In this document: piece by piece, positions 9,901 through 17,608 of the stretch | How the letters are laid out: every line of letters starts with the position of its first letter | Numbering within the stretch: position 1 is the stretch's first letter | Source: Akkermansia muciniphila | GTDB taxonomy: Bacteria > Verrucomicrobiota > Verrucomicrobiia > Verrucomicrobiales > Akkermansiaceae | Length of the DNA: 64,000 bases | Direction of reading: 5' to 3' | Assembly (NCBI RefSeq): GCF_002884975.1 | Contig: NZ_PJKB01000002.1 | Span: 62,001 to 126,000 of the forward strand | Notes under the pieces: model-generated | Told to the model about the DNA's origin: nothing | The model's input: the letters and a program-made list of their open reading frames with translations, nothing else | Databases searched by the model: none | Position numbers and translations under genes: made by a program

Positions 9901-12763
9901 TCAGGCCGGAAATGGTTCCTGTGCCATTGCCCATGTTGATGGAGTTCAGCTTGCTGCCGTCCAGGCCGCCCAGGTTGACGTTTCCGGTAATGCCGGAGAC
10001 GGAGACGCTCCCGGCTCCCAGTCCCGCCGTATTGGCGAGCGCCCCCGCGGAGATGGATATTTTCCCGGAGACGGCCTGCCCGGCCAGGTCCAGCGTTCCC
10101 CCTTCCACCCAATAGGTTCCGGTTCCGGTGTCTGCGGATTTGAGGGTCAGGTTGTGCGAGGTGCGAATCGTGCCATTGTTGGTGATGTCCAGCGTGGCTC
10201 CCTGGTCCTGGTTGAACCGGAGGGCGGAGCCTGCATCCACGGTCAGGAAGGCGACCGTGCTGCCCAGGGCCTTGTCCAGCGCAAGGTCTGAATTTCCGGT
10301 GACCTGCACCTTGTCAAAGTTCTGGAGCGTTCCGAGGAAGCCGGTAGTGTAGTGGTCGAAGACGAGCTTCTTTTCTCCGTTCACTGTTCCTCCCCCTTTG
10401 CCGTCGATGGTGCCGGCGTATTTGTCAAATTTGTGTTCGGAACCGTCTCCGGTGGTGGCGGCAATGTCCTTCAGGGTGATGGCGGTTCCTCCGTTGATGG
10501 TGCCGCTGGCCTTGTTGCCGCCGCACAGGAGCGTCCATGTCCAGTTGTCCCCGTCAGCCTTGCCCAGAATGGCGTCCGTGCCCGTGACGGTCAGGCTGGT
10601 TCCCTGGGAGATGGTGCCGTCCGTCTTGTTCCCGGCGTAGATTTCATTCATGAACGTTCCGCCGTTGATGTAAAGGGAGGTGGAGCCGGAGATGGTTTTG
10701 CTTCCCGTGTAAAGGCCGCCGAAAATGCGGTGGGAGAACACGCCGTCATTGAACACCATGGTGATGTCCCCGTTCACGGCGGTGGCGTAGGCTCCCGCCA
10801 CGGAGGTGCGGTCCGCCTCCCCGTTGGTGAAGGAGGTGTCATAGGTCCCGGTGGAGGATGAGAATTCCAGGTAAATATCCCCGTGAACGGTACCGCCGTT
10901 AACGACGCCGAATACCGTGGATTTGCCGATGGCCCCTTCCGCCAGGCGCAGGTGGATGTCCCCGTACAGGTCGCCCGACGTGTGGCCTCCTATCCAGCCG
11001 TTATCGCTTCTGACGCCTTCCCCCAGCGTCACCCACAGGTCCTGGCGGCTGTCCGCGCTGCCATAGGCCCCGTTGTTGGCGTAAATGAATTTGGTGCTTC
11101 CCGTTCCCGTGATGCTGGCAATGTTGGAGTTGGTGCCGTTGCGGGCATTATACGTGGCATTGGCCCCGGCCGTGGCCACGGCGGTGGCGGCGGCGCCCGT
11201 TGTCCATTCGATCATGCCCGGCTTGAGGGCGGAGGAAGCTCCGCCGTTTGCCAGATAAAGGGCTTCCGGTCCGGTGATGCCGCTGGTGGAGGGCGCGTAG
11301 GAGAGGGAGCCGTCCAGCGCCAGATTGGACAGGATGGCGTCCAGCGTGCCGGAATAGCTGAAGGTGAGGCCGGAGGAGCTGCCCCCCGCCGCCGTCTGCG
11401 CCTCCCCGATGAGGACGTCCCCCAGCCAGATGTAGTAGCCCGCGTTCAGGCCGTGGGCGTTGTCCCCCGCCACGTAGGCCACGCGGATGGAATCCGCATT
11501 GGCGGACATGTCTTTGGAGTACAGGATGGTGCTGCCCCACTGGATGTACGCTTCATTGACGTTCAGCGTTCCGTTACCCAGATTCAGGGAAAAGTTGTTC
11601 GTGGTGTCCCAGCCGCCCGTGGCGCCGTTGCCCAGGCGCAGGGTGAAATCCACCGTGTAGCCCTTGTCCTGCCCCTGGGAGGGGCCCCAGTTGCAGGTGA
11701 GGGTGCTGCTGCCGGATTTGTTGAAGTTGATCGTATTATTGGAGATGGTGACGTTATTGGCGGTAAAGCCCTTGGCCGTCAGCGTCTGCTGGGTGATGGA
11801 GGGCGTCTGTCCGAAGTTGACGCCCAGTTCGTGGGCGGCTTTCCTTTCCTGCCCGGCGGACCGCCCCGCGTACCCCATGCCCTTGGCCAGGTTGCCCGCC
11901 ATCAGCAGGTCCCCCTGGGCGTTCGGATGCAGGCCGTCCGCCGTGGGGTTGTGGAACATGGAGCGCACCCCGTAGAAAGGGGTGGAGGAGGCCACGTCAA
12001 TGATGCCCGCGTTGATGTCAATGACTTTGACGCCGTTGGCGGCGTTTTTCGCGCCCCATTCCTTCAGGGATTCGTTGTAGGTGGCTACGGCCTGGTGCGT
12101 TTCAGCCAGGTTCCCGTTGGAATGCTGCGTCCAGCAGGGGATGGTCATCACTAAAATGCTTGCCTGGCTGTTGGCGGTGCGGATGGAGGAGACGATGGAA
12201 TCCATGTCGCTCAGCAGAAGGTAGGTGACCCCGTCCAGCCGCAGGTGCAGCGTACTGTTGTTGTTGTCGGAAAGGAGGTCGTTGGTGCCGGCGAGCAGGA
12301 AAAACGTGTCCGGCGTGTCGGCCCCGGTGAAGGTCTGGCCCGTGTAGGTTCCCCCCTTGGTTTTTTCCGTGCTCAGGCCCAGCCAGTTCTTGATGTTGGA
12401 GCCGTCAAACCGCCCGTAGCTGCTGCTGTTCGCCCTGCCGGCGATTTCATAGGCCCGCGCGCTGGCCGCGGAGGAATGGAGATTCTGGAAAACCCTGCCG
12501 CCGTAGGAAGTCCCCGCGGCCACCCCGCCGCTGTAGTTGCCGGTCATGATACCTTTTTCGGTATAACTGATGCCGTTGTCTGCAAAAATTTTGTGCATGG
12601 CCCAGCGCCAGGAGCTGCTGTTGACGCCATGGGTGATGGAGTCCCCTACGTACATGACGTTGCCAAGGTTTCCGTCTGAAACAGAGGCGGAGGCCACGGT
12701 AGAGAACAGGGCGCTGCATGCAAGCAGGACGGACCTTAGAGAGAGGGGTAATCTTAAACGCAT
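6938..12763 (-). CDS. Giant autotransporter with N-terminal SGNH/GDSL hydrolase
   Basis: This 1941-residue surface protein opens with a signal peptide (about 1-26, ending ASA). An SGNH hydrolase domain follows (about 35-300), with the nucleophile S42 in GDSITHG, N161 in AGTND, and D276/H279 in DGLHP, so all key blocks are present. A beta-sandwich-like segment spans about 310-490. A long Gly/Thr/Asn-rich passenger with GTINGGT-type repeats fits a beta-helix and runs to about 1650. The C-terminal part (about 1665-1941) is an autotransporter barrel ending in aromatic YRLTF, the usual outer-membrane insertion signal. The esterase is therefore probably displayed on the cell; its substrate is unknown, with acetylated mucin glycans a plausible guess. 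Confidence 0.88.
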   Translation of the reverse strand: MRLRLPLSLRSVLLACSALFSTVASASVSDGNLGNVMYVGDSITHGVNSSSWRWAMHKIFADNGISYTEKGIMTGNYSGGVAAGTSYGGRVFQNLHSSAASARAYEIAGRANSSSYGRFDGSNIKNWLGLSTEKTKGGTYTGQTFTGADTPDTFFLLAGTNDLLSDNNNSTLHLRLDGVTYLLLSDMDSIVSSIRTANSQASILVMTIPCWTQHSNGNLAETHQAVATYNESLKEWGAKNAANGVKVIDINAGIIDVASSTPFYGVRSMFHNPTADGLHPNAQGDLLMAGNLAKGMGYAGRSAGQERKAAHELGVNFGQTPSITQQTLTAKGFTANNVTISNNTINFNKSGSSTLTCNWGPSQGQDKGYTVDFTLRLGNGATGGWDTTNNFSLNLGNGTLNVNEAYIQWGSTILYSKDMSANADSIRVAYVAGDNAHGLNAGYYIWLGDVLIGEAQTAAGGSSSGLTFSYSGTLDAILSNLALDGSLSYAPSTSGITGPEALYLANGGASSALKPGMIEWTTGAAATAVATAGANATYNARNGTNSNIASITGTGSTKFIYANNGAYGSADSRQDLWVTLGEGVRSDNGWIGGHTSGDLYGDIHLRLAEGAIGKSTVFGVVNGGTVHGDIYLEFSSSTGTYDTSFTNGEADRTSVAGAYATAVNGDITMVFNDGVFSHRIFGGLYTGSKTISGSTSLYINGGTFMNEIYAGNKTDGTISQGTSLTVTGTDAILGKADGDNWTWTLLCGGNKASGTINGGTAITLKDIAATTGDGSEHKFDKYAGTIDGKGGGTVNGEKKLVFDHYTTGFLGTLQNFDKVQVTGNSDLALDKALGSTVAFLTVDAGSALRFNQDQGATLDITNNGTIRTSHNLTLKSADTGTGTYWVEGGTLDLAGQAVSGKISISAGALANTAGLGAGSVSVSGITGNVNLGGLDGSKLNSINMGNGTGTISGLTGHADLSGSDTQLRLSAANMGADGTGIIQFNDAANSTLTLGNLTLTLTADAVALLAAPGDYAFHVTNAALHADTNHITLSEYNGMAWDITRTEGGQVIISFGQLDAMVIDKGASKNVTSASTLGATPSVTNNGTLNIDLSAATAPEDKTTTIRYLAGTEADAVVNTGTDSDVIITLLNETSADPDKPGNTAYAGSIEGAAQLVKDGEQRLTVDGRVTASALDVQQGELVLQNTKESSIISGALNVEQDAALTLNSASLAAGDLAGSGSITLNGGALLTIARDTLSDLTLHASVTGSGTLKLDNCNLILGTDSNLGEDVLLHLGGGSLRLQDGSTIALEGLHQEQENGALHLGADGRLELASNDGKTYSFKGDITGTGAITHRGEGTQIILSSGNGGVDVSHARAGGHLVLGDKDLAADGSMTYRNISIGSNTRDASGLDATADLSLMNNTTANTLSIASNGKLYLGGNPNQRAVQLVLTGNNGGVAADLASGASLDLTVNTETLAHSADNAWAAVKAENGSIRINGADPSINVNIYGLGTAGDWAILPEFTINAFYAENGLATANGETWTADMVNLTHAGFANLVYDISKILSDDGKLFQVHFTKLGDSPLKDFASTENQRAAVDSLWAVTSSPGSITPAMMEFLNAVGTAQAIGDAGALQSALSSYAGSGVTALHSAQKGALRDQVLHLRNRLTQMGASPQYINDDLPCFNAWIEGEGGYRKLDDRMDESGYKLNTWGGTFGFDVTCSDSFVWGAAFSANYGDLDAYMANGDLDSYYGNLFFRIQSGRWAHNVILTYGWNDASLDRTAGIPGAGMYAMHGSTSGSSYGAFYEGTYDLYLNENKTSALQPLVNASVYKSRMDGFTESGGLGMSVDDMDSTYGTVGLGARLRGELSSNLTGRASMGELRVQVVQLLGDRKTTAALAPAGVPGAGFRINGAREGATGVQAGAGITIPVGYTSSVFADVNADFRSRATSFNGSIGYRLTF

Positions 12764-12780
12764 ATCCTAGCAGTATGCGA

Positions 12781-12954
12781 ATTAGGAATCCGGCCTCAAC
12801 TCAAAATGTTGAAGTTTAGTGCATTATAAATTTCAATACATTGAGATTGAAATCATTGTGACACGTCTGGTCTTTTTGGAGCTTGCTTTTTTCCCTGATT
12901 TTTGCAGGGTTGCGGCTTTGCCGTTTTTTCAATGGTAACTGACGGATTCCTAAT
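12781..12954. repeat. 12-bp inverted repeat flanking the autotransporter promoter region
   Basis: ATTAGGAATCCG at 12781-12792 recurs as its exact reverse complement at 12943-12954. Between them lies an AT-rich stretch of 150 bases carrying the presumed promoter. The right copy is also part of nested short palindromes (GGATT-CCT-AATCC, and TAATCC 12951-12956 with GGATTA 12963-12968) at the end of the cysE gene. Similarity does not extend beyond the arms and no transposase is present. Confidence 0.6.
12823..12828 (-). promoter_or_regulatory. Possible -10 box of the autotransporter gene
   Basis: A perfect TATAAT reads on the minus strand, about 60 bases upstream of the autotransporter start. 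At 17-bp spacing only a weak -35 (TTCAAT) is seen, so an activator or another sigma factor may be involved. Confidence 0.35.
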
Positions 12955-12965
12955 CCGTTGCAGGA

Positions 12966-13793
12966 TTAGTCACAAAGGCACTGGTTCATGTCCAGCGCGG
13001 GATTGTCCGGAATGGAGTCGCTGACGATGACGGCGGGAACGCCTGCCACCGTGGTATGGGGCGGCACGTTTTCCAGAACGACGGAGCAGGCGGCGATCTT
13101 GGCGCAGGTGCCGATGGTGACGCGCCCCAGGATTTTGGCCCCCGCGCCGATCAGTACGCCGGATTCCACAATGGGGTGGCGGTCTCCTTCCTCCTTGCCC
13201 GTGCCGCCCAGCGTGACCTCATGCAGGATGGATACGTTATCCCGGATAATGGCGGTTTCCCCCACCACAAAGCTGGTGGCGTGGTCCAGCAGGATGCCGC
13301 AGCCAATGACGGCTGCCGGGTGGATGTCCACCGCAAAGACTTCACTGGCCAGGCTCTGGAACTGAAGGGCCATGATCGTGCGCCCGTGCTTCCAAAGCCA
13401 GTGGGAGATGCGGTACGTGGTGATGGAGTGGAACCCCTTGTAAAAGAGCAGGGGCTCCAGCGGAGTGCGGCACGCGGGGTCCCGGTCCACGATGGCGATC
13501 AGGTCATGGGCGATCTGGCTGAGGATATTCTGGTCTTCCGCCAGCGCCTCCCGGATGAGGGGTTCAATCAGTTCCCGCGGCATGTCCCGGCGGGAAAGCT
13601 TGCGCGCCAGCCGCGCCGCGATGGAGGTGGCCAGGGAATTGCGGGACAGGCACACGTCATCCAGAATGCCGCGCATGGCGGGTTCTTCCTCCGCCGCCTC
13701 GCGGGCGCATTCCACCACCCAGTCCCATACTCCGTTAATCACGCATTCGCAATTGGTGCAGTGCCGGAGTTTTAAGCGTTTCAGGCTGGTCAT
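12966..13793 (-). CDS. cysE: Serine O-acetyltransferase
   Basis: Acetyl-CoA:serine O-acetyltransferase making O-acetylserine for cysteine synthesis. The helical N-terminal domain (about 1-150) leads into a left-handed beta-helix of hexapeptide repeats. Diagnostic segments are DIHPAAVIG, LLDHATSFVVGETA and TLGGTGKEEGDRHP followed by GAGAKILG; they include the catalytic Asp/His region. Length (275 residues) is normal. The N-terminus (KLRHCTNCECV) is cysteine-rich, so the exact start is less certain. It ends inside short GGATTA-type palindromes. Confidence 0.93.
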   Translation of the reverse strand: MTSLKRLKLRHCTNCECVINGVWDWVVECAREAAEEEPAMRGILDDVCLSRNSLATSIAARLARKLSRRDMPRELIEPLIREALAEDQNILSQIAHDLIAIVDRDPACRTPLEPLLFYKGFHSITTYRISHWLWKHGRTIMALQFQSLASEVFAVDIHPAAVIGCGILLDHATSFVVGETAIIRDNVSILHEVTLGGTGKEEGDRHPIVESGVLIGAGAKILGRVTIGTCAKIAACSVVLENVPPHTTVAGVPAVIVSDSIPDNPALDMNQCLCD

Positions 13794-13810
13794 GGCTGGC
13801 GGAAGGTTGA

Positions 13811-13849
13811 AAAAGGAAGGAGCGGGCTTCCGGGCTGGAAGTCCGCTCC
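13811..13849 (-). terminator. Terminator downstream of the DoxX gene
   Basis: A long hairpin pairs GGAGCGG (13819-13825) with CCGCTCC (13843-13849) and continues inward with CTTCC/GGAAG after one unpaired base on each side. On the minus strand it is followed by TTCCTTTTTC. It separates doxX from cysE. Confidence 0.7.
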
Positions 13850-13922
13850 ACCATGAGTACCAGAGTGCGCCGCGTTTGAGAACAGGAAAGTACGTCCTAT
13901 GGCGCTGCGCAGGATATGCCCG

Positions 13923-14387
13923 TTAGCCGAAGATCACGTGGAAAATGTTCATGAACCAGGCGTCCACGGACCATGGGCCCGGTCCTGTCAGCAGCAGGGC
14001 AAGGGCGCAGCCTGCATAAAGAAGGTGGAATTCCACGCCTTCCCCTGCCTTTTTTCCGGACCAGTTGGCAAAGTAGCCGTTTTTGATATGCTTGGTCATG
14101 GCGACGGCCATCATGATGATGACCCCCAGGGCCGCAATGCGGGTGAAGAAGCCCAGCGCCATGCAGATGGGAGCGACGAATTCCGTGACCATGGCCACTT
14201 TGGCAAGGAAAGGCGGAATGCCCATTTTTTCCGTAAAGGCCTGGTAGGTCCCATTCCATCCCGCACCGCCGAACCAGCCGAGCACCTTCTGGGCGCCGTG
14301 GGGCCACAGGATCAGGGCCAGGGTGAGCCGGAGGACCAGCAGCCCCCATGCCGCCGCGATCAGGGTAATGGAATCAATGGTGTCCAT
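13923..14387 (-). CDS. DoxX-family membrane protein
   Basis: A 154-residue inner-membrane protein with four predicted helices. It matches the DoxX pattern: LRLTLALILWPHGAQKVLGWFG at the N-terminus, KVAMVTEFVAPICMALGFFTR in the middle, and a long loop with GYFANW. DoxX proteins are linked to redox or sulfur oxidation in some organisms, but the role here is open. It is monocistronic between two hairpin terminators. Confidence 0.85.
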   Translation of the reverse strand: MDTIDSITLIAAAWGLLVLRLTLALILWPHGAQKVLGWFGGAGWNGTYQAFTEKMGIPPFLAKVAMVTEFVAPICMALGFFTRIAALGVIIMMAVAMTKHIKNGYFANWSGKKAGEGVEFHLLYAGCALALLLTGPGPWSVDAWFMNIFHVIFG

Positions 14388-14451
14388 GAATTTGAAATGA
14401 TTGAAGAAAAGACCCTTTTCCTGTCTGCGCCGTTCATTGCGTGGAATAGGA

Positions 14452-14491
14452 AAGGCCGGAAAAGAAGGTCATTGCCTCCTTTTCCGGCCTT
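14452..14491 (-). terminator. Terminator of the YdjY/alpha-barrel operon
   Basis: A 12-bp perfect stem AAGGCCGGAAAA/TTTTCCGGCCTT (14452-14463 with 14480-14491) lies downstream of the secreted alpha-barrel protein and before doxX. The T-stretch is inside the stem and no further T-run follows. Confidence 0.65.
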
Positions 14492-14514
14492 GGGAGCGGA
14501 ACTGTTCCGGCTGG

Positions 14515-15693
14515 TTACCGGGGAATGGAGTGGTACAGCTGTTCCAGAGCCAGCACGCAGTAGGCGGTGACCAGCACGGGGTCCGCCTCCCACCAGCGGT
14601 TGTTGGTGTTTACCCAGGAGCCGTCGCTCTTCTGGATGGAGATGAGCTTGTTGGCCAGTTCATCCCGCCAGTCCACCTTGCGGCCGTCTTCCAGCGTCAG
14701 GGAGTCAATGCCAATGGCGCTCAGCGCCTTGGACATGGCCTGGTAGTAGTAATAAAGGCCCTGGACGCCCATGCCGGGGTTTTCATCCAGGTTGTAGCTG
14801 TTTTCCAGCCACTTGAGAGCCAGTTTGACGCGGGGGTCATTCTTGTCCACATTGGCGTAAATGAGGGACTGCATGCCGGCATAAGTCATGCTGCCGTAGG
14901 CCTTGGGGGGTTCCGCCTTGTCAAACGCGGCACTCTTTTTGTCCTTGGCGCTGGCTACGCCCGGCCGGTATACGAAGCCGCCGAGCTGGGATTTGTCATC
15001 AGACACCCAGGGTTCCTTGTTGACGGCGGGGTTCTGCTGGCAGCGGTTAATGAATTCCGTGGCGGCGTTCCAGTCCAGGTCCGGCTGTTCCCCGTACTTT
15101 CCGTCCTTGGCCAGCTTCTGGGAGTAGTAAATGGCTTCCAGCGCCAGGGAAGTGTTGGAAAGGTCCGCGATGGGGGGGGCCTGCTTGTCCCCGTAGCCGA
15201 TGCCGCCGTTGTAGGGGTTGTCCGGCGCAAAGTGGTTCTGCTGCTTGATGAGGTAGGCGCGGCCCTTGAGGATGGCGGGGGCGTATTCCTCCTTATTGGC
15301 GGCCAGCAGGGCCATCATGCACACGGCGGTGTTGTAGGAGGACATGCCGCGGTTGAAGATGGAGCCGTCCTCCTTCTGGGATTTCAGGATGAAGTCATAT
15401 CCCTTCCGGATGTATTCCGGGACGGGCTTGCCCTGGTTGGCGGGGTCGCGCATGTAGGAGGTGACGGCCAGGGCCGTCAGGGCCGGGTAGGACGGCTGCG
15501 CCCAGTAGCCTTCCGGGTTTTGCTTGCTCTTCAGGTATTCGTTCCCTTTTTCAATGGCGCGCAGGATTTCCTGGCTGATGGAGGCGTATTTGGAGGCGGC
15601 CGCTTCTCCGGGGACGGCCGTCAGGGTGGTCTGGCCGAAGGCGGCTGTGCCCAGCGCGGCGGCCAGCGTTAATGTAAGTACGGATTTAAACAT
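14515..15693 (-). CDS. Secreted alpha/alpha-barrel protein (squalene-cyclase/prenyltransferase-like repeats)
   Basis: A 392-residue protein with signal peptide (MFKSVLTLTLAAALGTAAFG). It carries repeated helical-pair motifs of the terpenoid-cyclase/protein-prenyltransferase barrel: LKSKQNPEGYW, TALAVTSYM, LKSQKEDGSIF, YNTAVCMMALLAA, SIQKSDGSWVNT and PVLVTAYCVLALEQL. The DxDD acid motif of cyclases is not visible, and it is exported, so cyclase activity is unlikely; a binding or scaffold role is more plausible. It lies six bases downstream of the YdjY gene, forming a two-gene operon. Confidence 0.75.
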   Translation of the reverse strand: MFKSVLTLTLAAALGTAAFGQTTLTAVPGEAAASKYASISQEILRAIEKGNEYLKSKQNPEGYWAQPSYPALTALAVTSYMRDPANQGKPVPEYIRKGYDFILKSQKEDGSIFNRGMSSYNTAVCMMALLAANKEEYAPAILKGRAYLIKQQNHFAPDNPYNGGIGYGDKQAPPIADLSNTSLALEAIYYSQKLAKDGKYGEQPDLDWNAATEFINRCQQNPAVNKEPWVSDDKSQLGGFVYRPGVASAKDKKSAAFDKAEPPKAYGSMTYAGMQSLIYANVDKNDPRVKLALKWLENSYNLDENPGMGVQGLYYYYQAMSKALSAIGIDSLTLEDGRKVDWRDELANKLISIQKSDGSWVNTNNRWWEADPVLVTAYCVLALEQLYHSIPR

Positions 15694-15699
15694 GATGTC

Positions 15700-16485
15700 T
15701 TATTGCTTGGGTTGAACCGGTTTCTGGGAAATGGTGACGGTGACGTTGGTGCCGAGGGGCAGGTTTTTCTTCGGGTTGACAATCCAGCCCGTGTCGTTGA
15801 CGCCGTCATGGAAGTCGCCGATGTAGTTGATGGGGGAAGTGCGGCTGGCGAAGATGGAGATTACTTCACCGCTCAGGCTGGCCTGGTAGGCGCCTTCGTA
15901 AAAGAAGGAGTTGGTGTAAAGCCAGTCCCTGGGGTCCAGCCCCTTCCGGGTCTGGGAGTTTACGACGATGTCGGAAAAGTCGCTCTTCTGTTCCTTGCCG
16001 TTCTCCGTGTAAGTCATGACGACCTGCACGTAACAGTCCGCATAGTCCGCAGGCTTGGGTTCCGTGAAGGGGAGCCATTCAAAGTTTTCATCCCGCACGG
16101 GGAAGAACTTTTCAAAGCGGTGGAATTTGAGCAGCGTCATGCCCAGGCTGATGTGCAGGGGGTCCGCCTCCGTCACCAGCAGGGATTCATGCAGCTTGCC
16201 GTTGGGCATGCAGCAGACATATTCCAGAATGCCCTCCTTCATGTTGACCTGGGCCTGAAAGCTGACGGTGCGTTCCTTATGATTCACAATCACGTTGCCA
16301 ATCTTGATGCGGTGCTCGTCCAGGGGTTCGAATTTGGGGACCGTCTTGCCGTCCGGCAAGGGGACTTCCCGTGGAGCTTCCTCCGGCGCGGGGGCGTCCG
16401 GGCCACCCGCGGGGGTGGAGACATCCTGCGCATGGGCAAGGCCCCAGGAGCAGGCAAGCAGGGCGATCGTAAATTTCAGGAACAT
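15700..16485 (-). CDS. Secreted YdjY-domain protein
   Basis: A 261-residue exported protein (signal peptide MFLKFTIALLACSWGLAHA). The segment at about 60-125 (GNVIVNHKERTVSFQAQV, then LEYVCCMPNGKLHESLL) fits the YdjY domain, whose function is not established. The start at 16485 is chosen because it begins exactly at a signal peptide; an upstream in-frame extension to 16539 falls inside the neighbouring terminator. It is paired with the downstream alpha-barrel protein, so the two probably act together in the periplasm. Confidence 0.75.
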   Translation of the reverse strand: MFLKFTIALLACSWGLAHAQDVSTPAGGPDAPAPEEAPREVPLPDGKTVPKFEPLDEHRIKIGNVIVNHKERTVSFQAQVNMKEGILEYVCCMPNGKLHESLLVTEADPLHISLGMTLLKFHRFEKFFPVRDENFEWLPFTEPKPADYADCYVQVVMTYTENGKEQKSDFSDIVVNSQTRKGLDPRDWLYTNSFFYEGAYQASLSGEVISIFASRTSPINYIGDFHDGVNDTGWIVNPKKNLPLGTNVTVTISQKPVQPKQ

Positions 16486-16529
16486 ATTTATGGAAATTAG
16501 ATTGTAAAAAGGAAAGCTTCGGTTCAATG

Positions 16530-16576
16530 AAAAAGGCATCCGTGATTGATTTGTTACTTTTGAATCACGGATGCCT
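16530..16576 (-). terminator. Terminator of the hdeD-thiF-kdsD run
   Basis: A 14-bp perfect stem with GGCATCCGTGATT (16535-16547) paired to AATCACGGATGCC (16563-16575), followed on the minus strand by TTTTT. It lies just downstream of kdsD and is the clearest terminator in the left half. Confidence 0.92.
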
Positions 16577-16600
16577 GAAAGAAGTGGTAGGGCAGGGACC

Positions 16601-17572
16601 TTAGACCAGTTTCATTCTGGCGAGGTCCTGAAGGTCAATGATGCCTACGGGAGCCATCTCCGCGTTGAGCACCACCAGATCGTCAATATGGCGGTTGCTG
16701 ACGGCTTTTACCGCCTCGGCGGCCAGGTCGTCTTCCATCACATAAATGGGATTGCGGGTCATCAGGCCGCTGACGGGCTGTTCCCCGATGAGGGGATTGG
16801 CTCCGTACGCCCGGACAAAGTCCCCGTGGGTAAAGATGCCGGCCAGCTTGTTATCCGCCGTCAGCAGGATGCAGGCGCCAGTGTGGGCCGTGGTCATCGC
16901 CTTCAGGCAGTCGTTCACGGAGGCGGTTTCCGGCAGGATGGCCATTTCTTCTCCCTTCCGCATGATGTCGCCCACCTTGGTGAGCAGGGCGCGGCCCAGA
17001 GAGCCGCCGGGGTGGCGTTTGGCGAAGTCCCGCGCGGTGAAGTGGCGCGCTTCCACCAGGGCCATGGCAAGGGCGTCCCCCATGACGAGCATGGCCGTGG
17101 TGCTGGAGGTGGGGGCCAGGTTCAGCGGGCAGGCTTCACGGGAAACGCCCGTGTCCAGCACGATGTCCGAGTACTTGGCCAGGGAGGAGGCCGTGTTGCC
17201 CGTCATGGAGATGATGGGCAGTTCAAAGCGTTTGATGAAGGGGAGCAGGGCCAGCAGTTCCGAGGTTTCCCCGGAGAAGGACATCGCGATGCAGACGTCC
17301 CCGTCCTGGACAATGCCCAGGTCACCGTGCAGGGCGTTCAGGGAGTCCAGAAGAACGGTGGGCGTTCCCGTGGAATTCAGGGTGGCTACGATTTTGGCTC
17401 CGATGTTGCCGGATTTGCCTACGCCTACGATGACGATCTTGTTGCCGCGGTCCAGCGCCTGGGACATGAGGTCCACAGCCTGGTTGAAATTGTCATCCAG
17501 CCGGGACAGGACGCCGCGCAGCTCTTCAATCTCCATTTCAAAAACGGATTTGGCGCGTGTTAAATGATTCAT
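16601..17572 (-). CDS. kdsD: Arabinose-5-phosphate isomerase
   Basis: Interconverts ribulose 5-phosphate and arabinose 5-phosphate, the first step to Kdo of lipopolysaccharide. The SIS domain (about 30-190) has VGVGKSGNIG, ALHGDLG with the family histidine, and SFSGETSE, followed by REACPLNLAPTSSTTAMLVMGDALA. Two CBS domains fill the C-terminal third. The 323-residue length matches E. coli KdsD. It is last in a minus-strand run and is followed by a perfect terminator. The presence implies a Kdo-containing outer-membrane lipid. Confidence 0.93.
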   Translation of the reverse strand: MNHLTRAKSVFEMEIEELRGVLSRLDDNFNQAVDLMSQALDRGNKIVIVGVGKSGNIGAKIVATLNSTGTPTVLLDSLNALHGDLGIVQDGDVCIAMSFSGETSELLALLPFIKRFELPIISMTGNTASSLAKYSDIVLDTGVSREACPLNLAPTSSTTAMLVMGDALAMALVEARHFTARDFAKRHPGGSLGRALLTKVGDIMRKGEEMAILPETASVNDCLKAMTTAHTGACILLTADNKLAGIFTHGDFVRAYGANPLIGEQPVSGLMTRNPIYVMEDDLAAEAVKAVSNRHIDDLVVLNAEMAPVGIIDLQDLARMKLV

Positions 17573-17608
17573 ATCTGGCGGGAATGATGCCAGATGCCCC
17601 TGTGGGCG

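Noticed and set aside
12911-12929. CGGC-TTT-GCCG hairpin with T-run on the plus strand
   Set aside because: No plus-strand gene precedes it, so a terminator role has no support.
14515-15693. Squalene-hopene cyclase
   Set aside because: Signal peptide, short length and no DxDD motif argue against a cyclase despite the repeats.
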